A stretch of 64,000 nucleotides of DNA from Viola odorata (lineage: Eukaryota; Streptophyta; Magnoliopsida; Malpighiales; Violaceae): positions 50,814,327 through 50,878,326 of the forward strand of contig OY829539.1 of NCBI GenBank assembly GCA_963691705.1, read 5' to 3'. Position 1 is the first letter of the stretch, and every line of letters starts with the position of its first letter. Both the position numbers and the translations under genes were made by a program. Under the pieces are notes generated by a model. The model was not told where the DNA came from, did no database searches, and worked only from the letters and a program-made list of their open reading frames with translations. This document shows, piece by piece, positions 45,905 through 57,917 of this stretch.

Positions 45905-45970
<66 letters not shown>

Positions 45971-46123
45971 TGGATAATTTGGATGTGGGTAATTTTGCAG
46001 GTTGCGCCATACAAAAGATTGAGGAGGGTTATGTTTATAAACAGGATCCCTAAATCTGCATCAGGAAAAATACTTAGAAGAGAGCTCATGATCACGGCAG
46101 CCAAACCCCAGTCAAGAATCTAA
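43467..46123 (+). CDS. 4-coumarate:CoA ligase-like 7 type acyl-activating enzyme, copy C
   Basis: Exons 43467-44477, 44842-45031, 45268-45422, 45549-45616, 45770-45872 and 46001-46123 join in phase to 549 residues. It is clearly the oldest copy. Exon 1 is one codon shorter, exon 3 has three extra codons (within YESRDGNWL), and the C-terminus is longer and ends QSRI, not RSKI. The motifs [46 protein letters not shown] and [13 protein letters not shown] are all present, so catalysis is expected. SRI, like SKI, resembles a weak PTS1 peroxisomal signal. Introns are shorter than in A and B, and intron 5 contains a long TA microsatellite. Confidence 0.94.
45907..45967. repeat. (TA)n microsatellite, about 30 units, in intron 5 of ligase copy C
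   Basis: A pure TA run of about 61 bp starts some 35 bp after the exon 5 donor. It should be highly length-polymorphic. Confidence 0.95.
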
Positions 46124-49100
46124 TTAAAAATTTACATGAGATATCCATATACTATAACATTGCATGGCTAGAATGGATTGGAAGTACTCCACTTTGATCC
46201 CTTTTAGTTTTGAGCTTCTTTTTTCCTAGTTTAAATTTCTACTAATACTTTTGAGTTTGCCACCCTCATCGAGCTACAAAAAAGTTATAATAAATTCAAA
46301 ATTTTATTATTTAAAAGTTGTAACAGCACTATTTTAAAAGGAATTTTTTTCATCCACCCTACTCTCCAATTCAAGTACTAATATATGAAAATATTTTCTA
46401 GATTTTTCGGGGGGGGGGGGGGAAATTGATTGATTTATTAATTGCATTTATTAGTCAAAAGAAAACCTTAATTATTGATTAGTCATGATCAAGTGGGGCA
46501 ACAAATTAAAGCCCACCCACTTTGATTTGTTTTATATTTACACGTTATGGGCCGTTTGGTTCGTGAGATTAGAGCGGAAAATGAGTCATCAATTGTACGT
46601 TCGTAGCATTGTTTCGTTAATTAATTTATCCTAAGAATATTTTTTATTCTCGAAAATATTGCATTCATGATGATATTTATAGTTTGTAAATTAGTTTATG
46701 TTAATTTACTATCTCTCTCTCTCCCTCTCCCTCTATATATATATAACTATATAAATAGTAAATCCAAAAAAAATAGTAAAAAAATATATATATATGAAAT
46801 TTAGATAAAAAAATGTAACTAATATAGTAAAATTTAATATAATGAAAAAAAAAATTATTTACAGTTTGTTTTTAATTCATTTTTTTTAATTTTAACGACT
46901 TTTGTAATCTTTAAAAAAGTTAAGATTGTAATTTTTACAGAATTACATAATTTATATTCTAATTTTTTAAATTATAAGAGATTAAATGAAATATTTTATA
47001 AATTATAATTTTTTTATATAATTTACCCATATATATGCGAGTATATTTTAGCGTAGTACTTTTCACTGTGTCAATTTAATTATTCGTACATTAATTAAAG
47101 TTTTTAGTTGACTCATCGATAAAGAATATCAAGTCAATAGCGAACATAGATTCTAAATTTACAGAAAAAAAATCAAGATCAAGGAACAAATGCAACATCA
47201 AGAAATACCAAAAATGTTTATATATATATATATATATATATATGCTTTCAAGCAAATCAAGATCTAGAGCCTTAATTAATTTTACACATTCTTGATTACC
47301 TTTTAGGGTGCCCTAGTTATGCATTGTGTGTGTAATGTAGGGTCAAAATCTGGAAAAACATACCTAATCGAGCAGATGTGATTGCCTCACCTTTGCCTTC
47401 TTGGATCTGTCCAAAGATTGCTCCTAAAGATCCTTCTGTGCTATTCTCTTGGCACCAACAAATCTGCTCTTACTCAATCAAAGACAAAGAAGTCAAAATG
47501 TTGAAAAGAAGAAGAAAACATAGAATTAAAGCCAAGATGGCATTCACCTGCACCTACACCTGCACCTCTTCTCAATTTTGTAGCTCTCTTGTTCCCTTTT
47601 TCTTGAATTCTCTAGAAAGAAGTGATCTAGTTGAATTCTAGTGAAATACAAGAAAGTAATTAAGTAAGAGTAAGGTGCAGGTGCAAATGCAGGAAAAGGC
47701 AATACATTGGCGGGCGTGCTCGTCTCTCTCTCTCTCTCTCTCTCTCTCATGGGAATTGAAGAAGAAGAAGAAGAAGAAAGCTATAGAACACAGTACACAG
47801 CCTCTGATCCAGCTGTATCCTCTGACAACCTATCTCCCAGCTCACCGGGGGATATTTATAGAGGAAAGGAAATTAAATTTACTAGAGTACGCTCTAGTAC
47901 GCATACTGCTACTCCCATTATCTTTTTCTTTAAAAATAAAATAACAAATTATAATTTGGGTATTAATAAAGCCTGACTAGCATTTATTTAAGAATTGTAT
48001 TATTATTATTAAAAATTTGAGAGCAATATTTTAAAAAATATATATATAGATTAGATTAATTCAAATCAGGAAATATAAAAGACCCGATTACCTCGAGACA
48101 TTCCACTATTCAAATATTTTATAAACCTAAAATCAAAATTAATTGGTCAAACTCATAAATTAGGACAGTCATAGTCTATTTAGTATATACAAATAAAAAA
48201 TTAGTAAAAATAGACGTTAACCTTACTACCTCCTCCGATATCAAACCTGTATAATTTAACGAAAAGTTCACATTAATTAGAGTTAGGACGATAATCTTTT
48301 TGAACTTTTGTAATAAGAAACAACATTTTCCCTGGAAGAAACCACATTTTCCCTTTTTAGGATAAGAAAAAAAAAATCAAATGTAAATCTATTTGTCTAT
48401 GTTGTCGTTTTATAACAAGACTAATAAATATCTTTTTGATAATTGATGTCTTGTCCAATAGAAGAAGTAGGCTAAGAACAAATAATAAAAAAGAAAAGTA
48501 GGAGGTGACAAGTTCAAGCCCACGTGACAGAAACTAAGTGCCCATGTGACGGAAACTAAGTGCCCACGTGGGATTCCACCTCCCAGCAAATCAGGCGCTG
48601 CCATTTCACCACATCGCACCTGATTCCCCGCTCCATCTCACCAAAAACCTCGTGCCACTCCACTGTTCCTGTCCCTCCCTCCGCCAAAAGTCAGATGCCA
48701 TTGCAATTTACAACTTCTGAACCGTTGCCAGCTGCTGCTTGCAACAAAATCTATTAATATAACACTCCCTCCATCCTCCATTAAATTTACGTACCAGAAC
48801 AAGAATTAGAGTGAAAAGCAAAAAAAAGGAAAATGAAATTTTTAAAAATTTTTCTTATATGGAAAAAAAAATACAAGGGAATTAAAAAGAATGCAAAAAA
48901 ATACGAAAGAAATAAATTGTAAATTTTTTTTCCTGACCCATAAAATATTTTCTCCCATCAATATGAGGAAAATAAAGGAATTAAAAGGAAATAAAAAACT
49001 ATTTCGGTTTCACGTTTCAAAAAAGAGTATGAATTTATCAACGCCCCGAACTGAAAACTGGGGATATTGTGAAGGAACAAACTTTAGCAAACTCGAGCAT

Positions 49101-49465
49101 TCCTTCTTGGGATTTAGTTACAGATGCTGGTTTTGTAGCAATGAGGGACCTCTATAATAATGCATCTACACTTCTTAAAGGTAGAAATGCTGATGTACCC
49201 AAGAAGCAAGGAATTCTCTGTTCGTGCTGCATCCATAAAATGGAGTTTGAGGTCCAATTGTCCAGTTGTGGACTATCTTTCCTGATTTTTTTTTTTAAAT
49301 CGAAAAGATTGTTCATTCTGTGTTAAGCATTTTTTCTTTTATTTAGTCAACCTTCCAAGTAAATACTTTTTTATAAAAGAAAAAACATGAAAAGTTATGG
49401 TAAGACTCGTTTTGATGAAGGGACTAATAAGTTGAAATTACAAGTGACTCGTTTGAATAGTAAGC
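46124..49465. other. intergenic region with microsatellites, no confident gene
   Basis: It holds a G homopolymer (about 46409-46421), TA runs (46735-46800, 47219-47242), a TC run (47723-47749) and a GAA run (47757-47777). A single Stowaway-type end (CTCCCTCCATCCTCCATT) sits near 48765. One minus-strand stretch (about 47376-47477) could be an exon but is not convincing. An isolated GGGCCGTTTGGTTCG near 46550 resembles a Harbinger-type end. Confidence 0.5.
48519..48572. repeat. tandem ~22-bp repeat bearing ACGTG (G-box) cores
   Basis: CCCACGTGACAGAAACTAAG, CCCATGTGACGGAAACTAAG and CCCACGTGGG lie in a row. Two copies keep the CACGTG palindrome. There is no gene close by for which this is clearly a promoter. 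Confidence 0.7.
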
Positions 49466-49655
49466 TTTTACTGAGATATTTAGGTTTAGTTCGATTTTTA
49501 GGTTAGAATTGGACCAAACCGGCAATTCACGTTTCTAATTGGGACAGAACCGAACCAGACAGAAATGTTATGGTCCGGTCCGGTTGGATTCTTAACGGGC
49601 CAGTTCCGATTCCGTCCCGTTAATATTTTTAAAAAATATATATTTTCTATTTCCC
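49466..49655. mobile_element. hAT-like end remnant, left border of a nested repeat block
   Basis: The text is rich in GGACCAAACCGG, GGTCCGGTCCGG and similar CCGG motifs, like the right border at 59940-60101. The two may be the ends of one old hAT element that now contains the tandem array and the Gypsy element, but the left terminus is not cleanly preserved. Confidence 0.35.
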
Positions 49656-50235
49656 AATGGGCCAGATTTTTGGCCCACCAAACCCAAACACACCTATTTC
49701 ATCTCCAAAACCAAAAGCATCAAATTGCAGACAACAACTACCTTCATTCTCTATTTTCCGATGGGCCAGATTTTCGGCCCACCAAACCCAAACACAACTA
49801 TTTCATCTTCTTCATTTGGTCCAACAAATAAACAGCAACAATTTACAAAGGATTCAAACGGATCGAATAAGACAGTAACCAAAATTACAACAAAAAAACA
49901 GCAAGGATTCGATGACAAATAGTAGCCAACATTAAGCTAAAACCGCAGCCAAGAACAAACCAAAAATACAACAAGCGAACATCAAGGAATCAACCACAAA
50001 TAGTAGCCAAAAATTAAGCTAAAACCGCAACCAAGAATAGCAAAAATACAACAAGCAAACATCGAATCTCCAAAACTAAAAGCATGCAGTAGCCATTAAA
50101 ATGCAGACAACAAATCTAAGAATCTCCAAAACTAAAAGCATGCAGTAGCCATTAAAATACAGACAACAAATATAAGAATCTCTAAAACCAAAAGCATGTA
50201 GTAGCCACTAAAATGCAGACAATAAATATAAAATC
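49656..50235. repeat. degenerate tandem repeats of two kinds
   Basis: A unit of about 107 bp with GGGCCAGATTTTTGGCCCACC occurs twice (about 49658 and 49761). A set of about 65-bp units with AAACTAAAAGCATG and CAGTAGCCATTAAAAT follows (about 50070-50230), preceded by two longer units sharing AAATAGTAGCCAA and AAGCTAAAACCGCA. Confidence 0.8.
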
Positions 50236-50879
50236 TCCAAGGACGAATATTATTTCCAGCAGAATCGTATTCTTGTTGCACAAACGCACAACTTATCAAA
50301 ACTCTCGCCCTTTACATGGCATTTTCTAAGTCAAAAATAAAAAATAATCTTAAATCAATCACCAACAACTACTCTCAAATGATGAAAGAAAAAAATATAT
50401 AAACAGAAAGAGATATTGTAATGCATTTCATAGTGAACAACAACAAACTCACTAAATGATGGGAGTTACTTACACGCTGGTAATTTGGCATGTAAACAAA
50501 AGGCCTGATAAAGTTCTCATGAGGTAATATCTACCAAGGAAGGTGCAAAGTTAATGTCCACAAAGGCTGCAATTTATAGAAAATTAGAATCAATCACATA
50601 GTAAATAACTAATTCATAGCTATAAAAATGTAAATTTAAATATTACATTTCTCAAGCTCATCAACCTCTTTGGACGTCTCTTCAATTGTACAATGATACT
50701 CATAAGTTGGTGCAATTTTCAATCGTTTTCCTTGAAGGCTTGAATACCTTTTCCTTTCCTTGATTGTTGTGAAACAAAAGAGAGACATGAGTTGGAAGTG
50801 AAGAGACGCCGTTTTGTCTCTATTTTTTTTTCTTTTTTCTATTTTTTTCAATTTCAAGGTTTTATTTGTAATTATATTA

Positions 50880-52080
50880 TTAAAATAAAATACTGATATT
50901 TTAAATTTAAATCATAAAATTTTATATTTAAAATAACAAATAAAAGGAAAAAAATTAGGACTTTTAGACTTTTAGTTACGTTTAAAAATTTAAAAGAGAC
51001 AATGTCTTTTACTTATAATAATTGTTATATAACTTCGTTAATAATATTTTCTATTTTTTAAAAAAAAAGGAACAAATGAGGACTTTTAATTAAGTTTTTT
51101 TTATTAAAAAAAGATGTAGAGTTAAGTTTAAAAAACAACGGTAGTAAAATTTTATATTTAAAATAACAAATAAAAGAAAAAAATGAGGACTTTTAGACTT
51201 TTAGTTAAGTTTAAAAGTTTAAAAGAGACAATGTCTTTTACTCATAATAATTCTTATATAACTTCCTTAATAAAATTTTCTATTTAAAATAAAAAAATAA
51301 AAGGGAAAAAAATAAGGACTTTTGATTAAATTTTAAAAAAAAATGATGAATTTTAATTAAGTTTAGAAGAAAAAGAAGAAAGATGTGGAGTTAAGTTTAG
51401 AAAACATCGGTAGTAAAATTTTATATTTAAAATAATAAATAAAGAAAAAAAATTAGGACTTTTAGACTTTCAATTAAGTTTAAATGTTTAAAAGAGACTA
51501 TATCTTTTACTCATAATAATTCTTATATAACTTACTTAATAAAGTTTTCTATTTAAATTTAAAAAATAAAAGAAAAAAAATGAGGACTTTTAATTAAGTT
51601 TAAGAGAAAAAATGAAGAATTTTAATTAAGTTTAGAAGAAAAATAAGAAAGATGTGGAGTTAAGTTTAGAAAACATCGGTAGTAAAATTTTATATTTAAA
51701 ATAACAAATAAAAGAAAAAAATGAGGACTTTTAGACTTTTAATTAAGTTTTAAAAAAATGATGAATTTTAATTAAGTTTAGAAGGAAAAAATAAAGATGT
51801 GGAGTTAAGTTTAGAAAACATCGGTAGTAAAATTTTATATTTAAAATAACAAATAAAAGAAAAACATGAGGACTTTTAGACTTTTAGTTAAGTTTAAAAG
51901 TTTAAAAGAGACAATGTATTTACTCAGAATAATTCTTATATAACTTCCTTAATAATTTTTTCTATTTAAAATAAAAAAATAAAAGGGAAAAACTGAGGAT
52001 TTTTAATTAAGTTTAAAAGAAAAAATGATGAATTTTAATTAAGTTGAGAAGAAAAAAAGAAAGATGTGGAGTTAAGTTTA
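50880..52080. repeat. ~269-bp AT-rich tandem array, left part
   Basis: Units carry AGTAAAATTTTATATTTAAA, then GAGGACTTTTAGACTTTTAG, then AAGAGACAATGTCTTTTAC and GATGTGGAGTTAAGTTTAG. The AGTAAAATTTTATATTTAAA landmark recurs near 51142, 51411, 51680 and 51827, so most units are about 269 bp, with one shortened unit. The array resumes at 59446 on the other side of the Gypsy element. It has no coding potential. Confidence 0.85.
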
Positions 52081-52085
52081 GAAAA

Positions 52086-52902
52086 TGATCGCGCGTCGAA
52101 CACGTCAAATATAATAGTGAAATAGGTATGGAATTGGGGGTAAAAATACAACTTATCACTGTCTACAAGAGTTTGTAGATGATGGTAAGAGGATCGTCCA
52201 CAGAGACCTCTAGGAAATGTAATTCTTGGGTTGACTTCCTCGTCACTGAGTTTTGGTTGGGTGGAATCTGAAACTGAAGACAAAACGGAAAGAAGTGAAA
52301 ACAGTTTAAAATAGTATTGGCCAAAGTCTTGGTCAAGACAGGGGTCAAGATTGTTGTAAATCCGATAAAAGGAAATTCCAGGTAAGGGCGATATGAGAGC
52401 TCTGTTCTTATGCTTCGATCATGGATTTAAATGTATTCATCTCTTCGTTCATAGTACTGCTATAGAGTGGAGGTGCTCCTGTTCACTCCTGTCTTCCCTC
52501 CTCTTCAAATTACCTGGCGGGTGCTCCCTTTCCTGATAATCCTAGCCAAGGGACACCTTGCTGGTTAAAGGGTTTATCCGTTTGACTGCTGTCTTGAATG
52601 GTTGTTCGCTTCCTCAATGGTATAGGGGAAGACAGTATCTAGGCCAAGGTATCTCCCTATGGAGATCCTAGGCTGTCAATCTGGTCTTGACCTAGATTAC
52701 TTATTTCTTCTAGTCTAGCTCGAGACTAGTTGCCTACTTTGTCTAGCCGACGGGTGCTCCCTTTCCGTCTAGACCGGCTACAACTCTTCTCTACTAGAGT
52801 ACAAAGATGATCAAACCTTGTCTCTAGCGAGTAAGCGATGAATTAAGCTTAAGAAATGAATAAATACAAGTGAAGAGATTGTGAAGCACGATTTCAATCT
52901 CA
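52086..52902 (-). repeat. truncated 3' LTR of the Gypsy element (817 bp)
   Basis: This matches 57918-58734 at equal length with only about seven differences that I could see. At 52903 it joins integrase coding sequence directly, so some 706 bp of LTR and all sequence between mid-integrase and the LTR are gone. Confidence 0.9.
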
Positions 52903-53569
52903 TGATCCCACGAGGAATTCCAAATCTGTTCAAGATGTTAGCTTTAATGAAGGAAATAACAGTTCTAGCATCATCATTCTTGGTGGCTTTCGCCTCTATC
53001 CATTTAGATACATAATCTACAGCCAATAGAATATATCTATTTCCAAAAGAAGTAGGGAAGGGTCCCATAAAATCTATGCCCCATAAATCAAAAATTTCAC
53101 AAGAAAGAATAAAGTTCATAGGCATTTCATTTCGGGAACTTATATTCCCTACTTTTTGACAAGCAGGACATGTTTTACAAAACATGTAACTGTCCTGAAA
53201 AATATTAGGCCAACAAAAACCGGCCTCTAAGATCTTTAGAGCTGTTCTTCTAGCTCCAAAATGGCCTCCACATGCTTGGGAATGACAAAAATTTAGAATA
53301 GATGAAGTCTCACTTTGAGGAACACACCTTCTAAGTAATTGGTCAGTACCTATTTTCCATAAATAGGGGTCATCCCACACATAATACTTACTGTCATGCT
53401 TGACCTTTACCCTTTCATAGGTGGTCATATCCCCATAGTGTTTACCTGTTGCAAGGTAATTCGTAATTTCGGCGTACCATGGTCTTGGGTTTGGCTGAGG
53501 TCTAGGCCTAGACTCCGGGCTAGACAGTGCGACAGAAAACAATTTTTCGTCTGGAAATTCTGCTTTCAC
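52903..53569 (-). pseudogene. Gypsy integrase, truncated
   Basis: The zinc-binding HHCC module is present (HSQACGGHFG ... CKTCPACQK), and the catalytic core begins at LWGIDFMGPFP, which contains the first Asp of the D,D-35-E triad. The frame then breaks off after FGIPRG at the fusion with the LTR. The second catalytic Asp region and the Glu are lost, so it cannot integrate. Confidence 0.88.
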
Positions 53570-53572
53570 TGG

Positions 53573-55128
53573 TTACAGGTCTCCTTCTGCTAGGCAGCGG
53601 CTAAGGTGGTCTGCCACCAAGTTCTCCCTGCCGCTCTTGTCTTTAATTTCCAGATTGTGTTCCTGCAAGAGAAGAATCCATCGGATTAGTCTAGGTTTGG
53701 CCTCATGCTTGACCAGGAGGTATTTTAATGCCGCATGATCTGAAAACACAATTATTTTAGTGCCTAATAGATAGGATCTAAATTTCTCCAAGGCAAAATC
53801 AATTGCAATGAGTTTTTTTTCAGTTGTAGTATAATTTCTTTGGGCATCATCAAGCATTTTTGATGCATAATAGATCACATGCGGATCTCTTCCTTTCTTC
53901 TGCCCAAGAACAGCACCCACAGCAGCATCACTTGCGTCGCACATCAGCTCGAATGGTAAGCTCCAGTCCGGCGCTTGGATGATCGGAGTTGAGGTCAGTC
54001 GTTCCTTTAGTTCATCAAATGACTTCTTGCATTCTTCGTTGAAGTTGAACTCCACCTCTTTTTGAAGTAACTTGCACATCGGTTCAGCTACCTTTGAGAA
54101 GTCCCTTATGAACCTGCGGTAGAAGCCTGCATGTCCAAGAAAGCTCCTAACCTCACGCAAGCATGAGGCAAGTTCTTGATAATGTCTATTTTCGCTTGAT
54201 CAACTTCAATGCCTTTCTTTGAAATGACATGGCCAAGGACAATTCCTTGGTCTACCATAAAATGGCATTTTTCATAATTTAGGACTAGACAAGTATCAAC
54301 ACATCTCTTTAAAATATTTTCTAAATTATGTAGACATTGTTCAAAATTATTACCGTAAACAGTAAAGTCGTCCATGAACACCTCGATGCTCTTCTCCACA
54401 TAATCAGAAAAAATGCTTACCATGCACCTTTGAAAGGTGGCTGGGGCATTACACAACCCAAATGGCATACGGCGGTAGGCGAACGTTCCAAATGGGCAAG
54501 TGAACGTCGTCTTTTCTTGGTCTTCGGGCGCAACGGGGATTTGGTGAAACCCCGAGTATCCGTCCAAGAAACAATAGTGAGACTTTCCAGTGAGTCTCTC
54601 TACCATTTGGTCTATAAACGGCAAGGGGAAATGGTTCTTCCGAGTGACTTGATTCAGTCTTCGGTAGTCGATGCACACCCTCCATCCGTTTTGGATTCTG
54701 GTCGTTCTTTGGGTGCCGTCTTCTCCTTCAATCACCGTAATTCCAGTCTTCTTAGGAACTACCTGCACAGGAGACACCCAATTGCTATCAGAAATAGGAT
54801 AGATTACACCTGAATCTAGCAACTTAATTATTTCCTTTTTAACCACTTCCATCATCGGAGGGTTTAATCTCCTCTGGGGTTGCCGAATAGGTTTCTTATC
54901 CTCTTCCACATGTATTTTGTGGGTACATATGTTGGCTGATATCCCCTTGATATCTGCCATGGTCCAGCCAATCGCTTCTTTATGCATCTTCAAGACAGCC
55001 ACTAATCGCTCCTCTTCATCTTTTGCTAGCTTTGCTGAAATGATGACGGGTAGGGTGTCGTCTAGGCCTAGATAGGCGTATTTGAGATGATCGGGCAAGG
55101 CTTTTAATTCCAACTGAGGTGCCTGCAC
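53573..55128 (-). pseudogene. Gypsy reverse transcriptase and RNase H, interrupted
   Basis: From about 55128 to 54106 the RT domain shows IDYRRLNQVTRKNHFPLPFI and the catalytic FMDDF. A frameshift near 54130-54160 leads into the RNase H part ([20 protein letters not shown], then [17 protein letters not shown]) down to a stop at 53573. Another stop at about 55144 separates it from the protease frame. In-frame breaks are described only, not repaired. Confidence 0.88.
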
Positions 55129-55267
55129 AACAGAAGGTAAGAATTAAGGTGTTGAAGGTTGAATGAATTGAGCACTCGCTGTTTTCTTCTTCAGTTCGGC
55201 AGTCTTGGCCGGAGTCTTGGCCAAGATCGTGGTCAAGACTGATTCGAGTTCTTGTGGATCTGTCATG

Positions 55268-57847
55268 CTATCCACAATTTCCTGGAGTTCCTTCTGATCT
55301 CCAGTTCTTTCCTCCAATTCTTTCAACGTTTTTTGTGGAAATCCCCCTGCTCAAAACATACTCAAGGGGGTCGTTAGTATAAATATCAGCAATTTCTTCT
55401 GTAATTGGGTCCAAAACATCCAAGAAATTAACACAATGTAAATCGTTAGGATGTTTTAAAGCATCAGTAATGCTGAATTTAATTGTTCTTCCACAAAATT
55501 CTAAAATTATGCTTCCCTCGAAGCAATCAATCTTTGCTTTAGAAGTCCTTAGGAATGGTCTTCCTAATAAAATATCAGTGGTACAGGAGGGTAGTTGAAC
55601 ATTCATTTCAACTATATAAAAGTCCACCGGATAAATAAAATCATTTACCATTACTAAGACATCAGTTACTACTCCTTTGGGTCGGATAATCGTCTGATCA
55701 ACCAGCTGGATCACTAAGTCGGTTTCCTTCATTGTCCCTATCTTCAAGGTCTCAAATTCACTTAGGGACATCACATTGATGCCGGCTCCTAGGTCACAAA
55801 GGGCTTTCTCAATGATCTTGTTTCCGATCTGGCATGGAATTGTGAAGGTTCCCTGATCCTTGCACTTCTCTGGAAGCTGCTGCACTGCTGCGACATTGTG
55901 TGCTAAATTTACCCTCTCTACACCTGCAATTTTCTTTTTATTAGTGCACAGTTCCTTAAGAAATTTAGCATAAGAGGGGACTTTTGCAATTAAGTCCAAC
56001 ATAGGAATATTCACAACTATTTTTCCGAAAACTGCCATAAAGTCTCTCTTTTCATCTTCCCTCTTCTCCTTCGAAGATCTAGGAGGGAATGGTGGAGGAA
56101 TTTCTATAATTTCTTCCTTCTGGTCAGTCTTGGCCTGAGGCTTGGCCAAGACAGGTTCTGCTTTTTCTGGTCCTGCGATCCCTTCAGTATTGACCTGTGT
56201 CTTGGTCAAGACTACTTCTGCTTCCGCTTCTTCTTCCTTATCTTCCTCTACGTCTTCCAAATAGATCTTCCTTATCTCCTCATCTGTTTTCGCTCCCTCC
56301 CTCTCAGGTAACACAACTCCACTCCTCAAACTAATGGCACTAACATTGTGTTTCGGATTATCTATGGTTGTGGAAGGCAATTTCCCTTGATTTGCCATCT
56401 GATTAATCTGCTTTTGCATTTCAGCCAAAGTAGATTGAGTTGATTGCATCAGGTTCTTCTGCATTTCCATCAAATTTTTGATGGTCTCCTCCATAGATGG
56501 CCCAGTAAGTTGCAAAGGCTGAGGTGCTGGTGGCAGTTGAGGTACAGCGGCTTGACCAGGAGGTTGGCCAGGATTAAGGTGTGATGGACGAGGGATGAAG
56601 TTTTGGAAGTTAGGTTGTTGTTGCTGTTGAGGTGCATTCTGGTTTGGGTTCTGGTTTGGAGGGATTGGATCTCTCCACCTAAAGTTTGGGTGTGCTCTCC
56701 ATGAGTACTGATTACTCCCTTGTGGGAAGTTTTGCATACTTCCTTGATTTTGACCATAGACCGCATTTACTTGTGTTACATCATCAGGAGGGTGCTGCAC
56801 CATGTAGCAATTATTGGTTTGGTGGTCTTGTTGTTGGCAGATTCCACAAAGAGAGGCTACCTGCTCTTGACTAGGATTCCCTGTGGTCATGGTACCTGAA
56901 ATATTGACAGAAATGTTCTTTACCATGTCAGTTAATTCATTTAATTTCTGCTCAACATCCATGGAACAAAGATTAGAAGGAGTAGAGTTTCTTTCAGAAG
57001 AAGCATTATTTTGGCAGTTGTCTGCCATGGTCTGAAGTAAAAGCTTTGCTCTCGTTACAGTCAAGTCTTGCAATGCCCCACCCGCTGCTGAATCAACCTT
57101 CTCTTTTGTAGGTAGGAGCATTCCATCATAGAAATATTGGATCATGGTTTGATCCGCAACTCCGTGTATAGGACAAACTTCTTGCAATTCCTTGAACCGT
57201 TGGTGATATTCGCTCAGTCCCTCATTGTTCCTTTGCTGGATGGCAGCCATGTTTTTTCTAGCCGATCCTGCTTTTGTAGCATTCCAGTATTTATTGAGGA
57301 ATAGGGTAGACATCTCGGCCCAAGTGTTGACCGTGTTGTGAGGTAGGCTATAGAACCAATTCTGCGCAGCTCCCTCAAGAGAACAAGGAAAGGCTTTTAG
57401 CTTCGCTCTCTCCATGCTCACACCTGCTGGCTTCATCATGTCACACTGGACGTGTAAATTCCTCAGGTGTTTGAATGGGTTTTCATTTGTATGACCGTAA
57501 AACCTAGGAAGGTTGGCCACCATGTTGGTCTTGATCGACCAATCATTTGCCACTGGCGGCAAAGCGATGCAGGAAAAGGTTTCCTGCTCTGCCGACTTGT
57601 TCAGCTCCCTCATAGTGGGTTCTTGCTGAATTTCTGCCATGTCTAGACCAAAGAGTTTGTCTTGGTCTGAATCTAGGCCAAGATCGTGGTCAAGACTGCG
57701 ATCTGTTTCGGAACTAGAGGCTTCTGATCCTCTTTCCTCCTGGGCTGCTCTTAGTCGAGCTTGCCTCCTAAGTTGTGCTTCGGTCCTGGTGAGATTGGGA
57801 TTGATTGGTAACAAATCTTGTTCTCTACTTGAGGACCTGGTCATCAA
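55268..57847 (-). pseudogene. Gypsy gag and aspartic protease, long open frame (859 codons)
   Basis: The frame starts close to the primer site. The gag domain is around residues 110-260 (NLPRFYGHTNENPFKHLRNL, QNWFYSLP), followed by one CxxC knuckle-like piece (CGICQQQDHQTNNC), a Gln/Pro/Asn-rich linker, and the aspartic protease with CDLGAGINVMSLSEF. The frame is lost by a shift near 55320, where the LEERTGDQKELQ stretch continues in another frame to 55144. Confidence 0.9.
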
Positions 57848-57895
57848 CTGTCATAAAATAAAAATAAAACAAAAACTACAAATACCATTAGAGAT

Positions 57896-57912
57896 CCCCG
57901 GCAACGGCACCA
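57896..57912 (-). other. retrotransposon primer-binding site (tRNA-Asp type)
   Basis: On the minus strand TGGTGCCGTTGCCGGGG lies five bases inside the 5' LTR. It matches the 3' end of plant tRNA-Asp except for one base (usual form TGGCGCCGTTGCCGGGG). Confidence 0.88.
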
Positions 57913-57917
57913 AAATT

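Noticed and set aside
45764..46123. 119-codon ORF spanning ligase copy C intron 5
   Set aside because: It reads through the TA microsatellite; exon 5 and exon 6 are joined by splicing at clear GT/AG sites.
54337..54813. Plus-strand ORF in the Gypsy region
   Set aside because: Antisense shadow of the reverse transcriptase frame.
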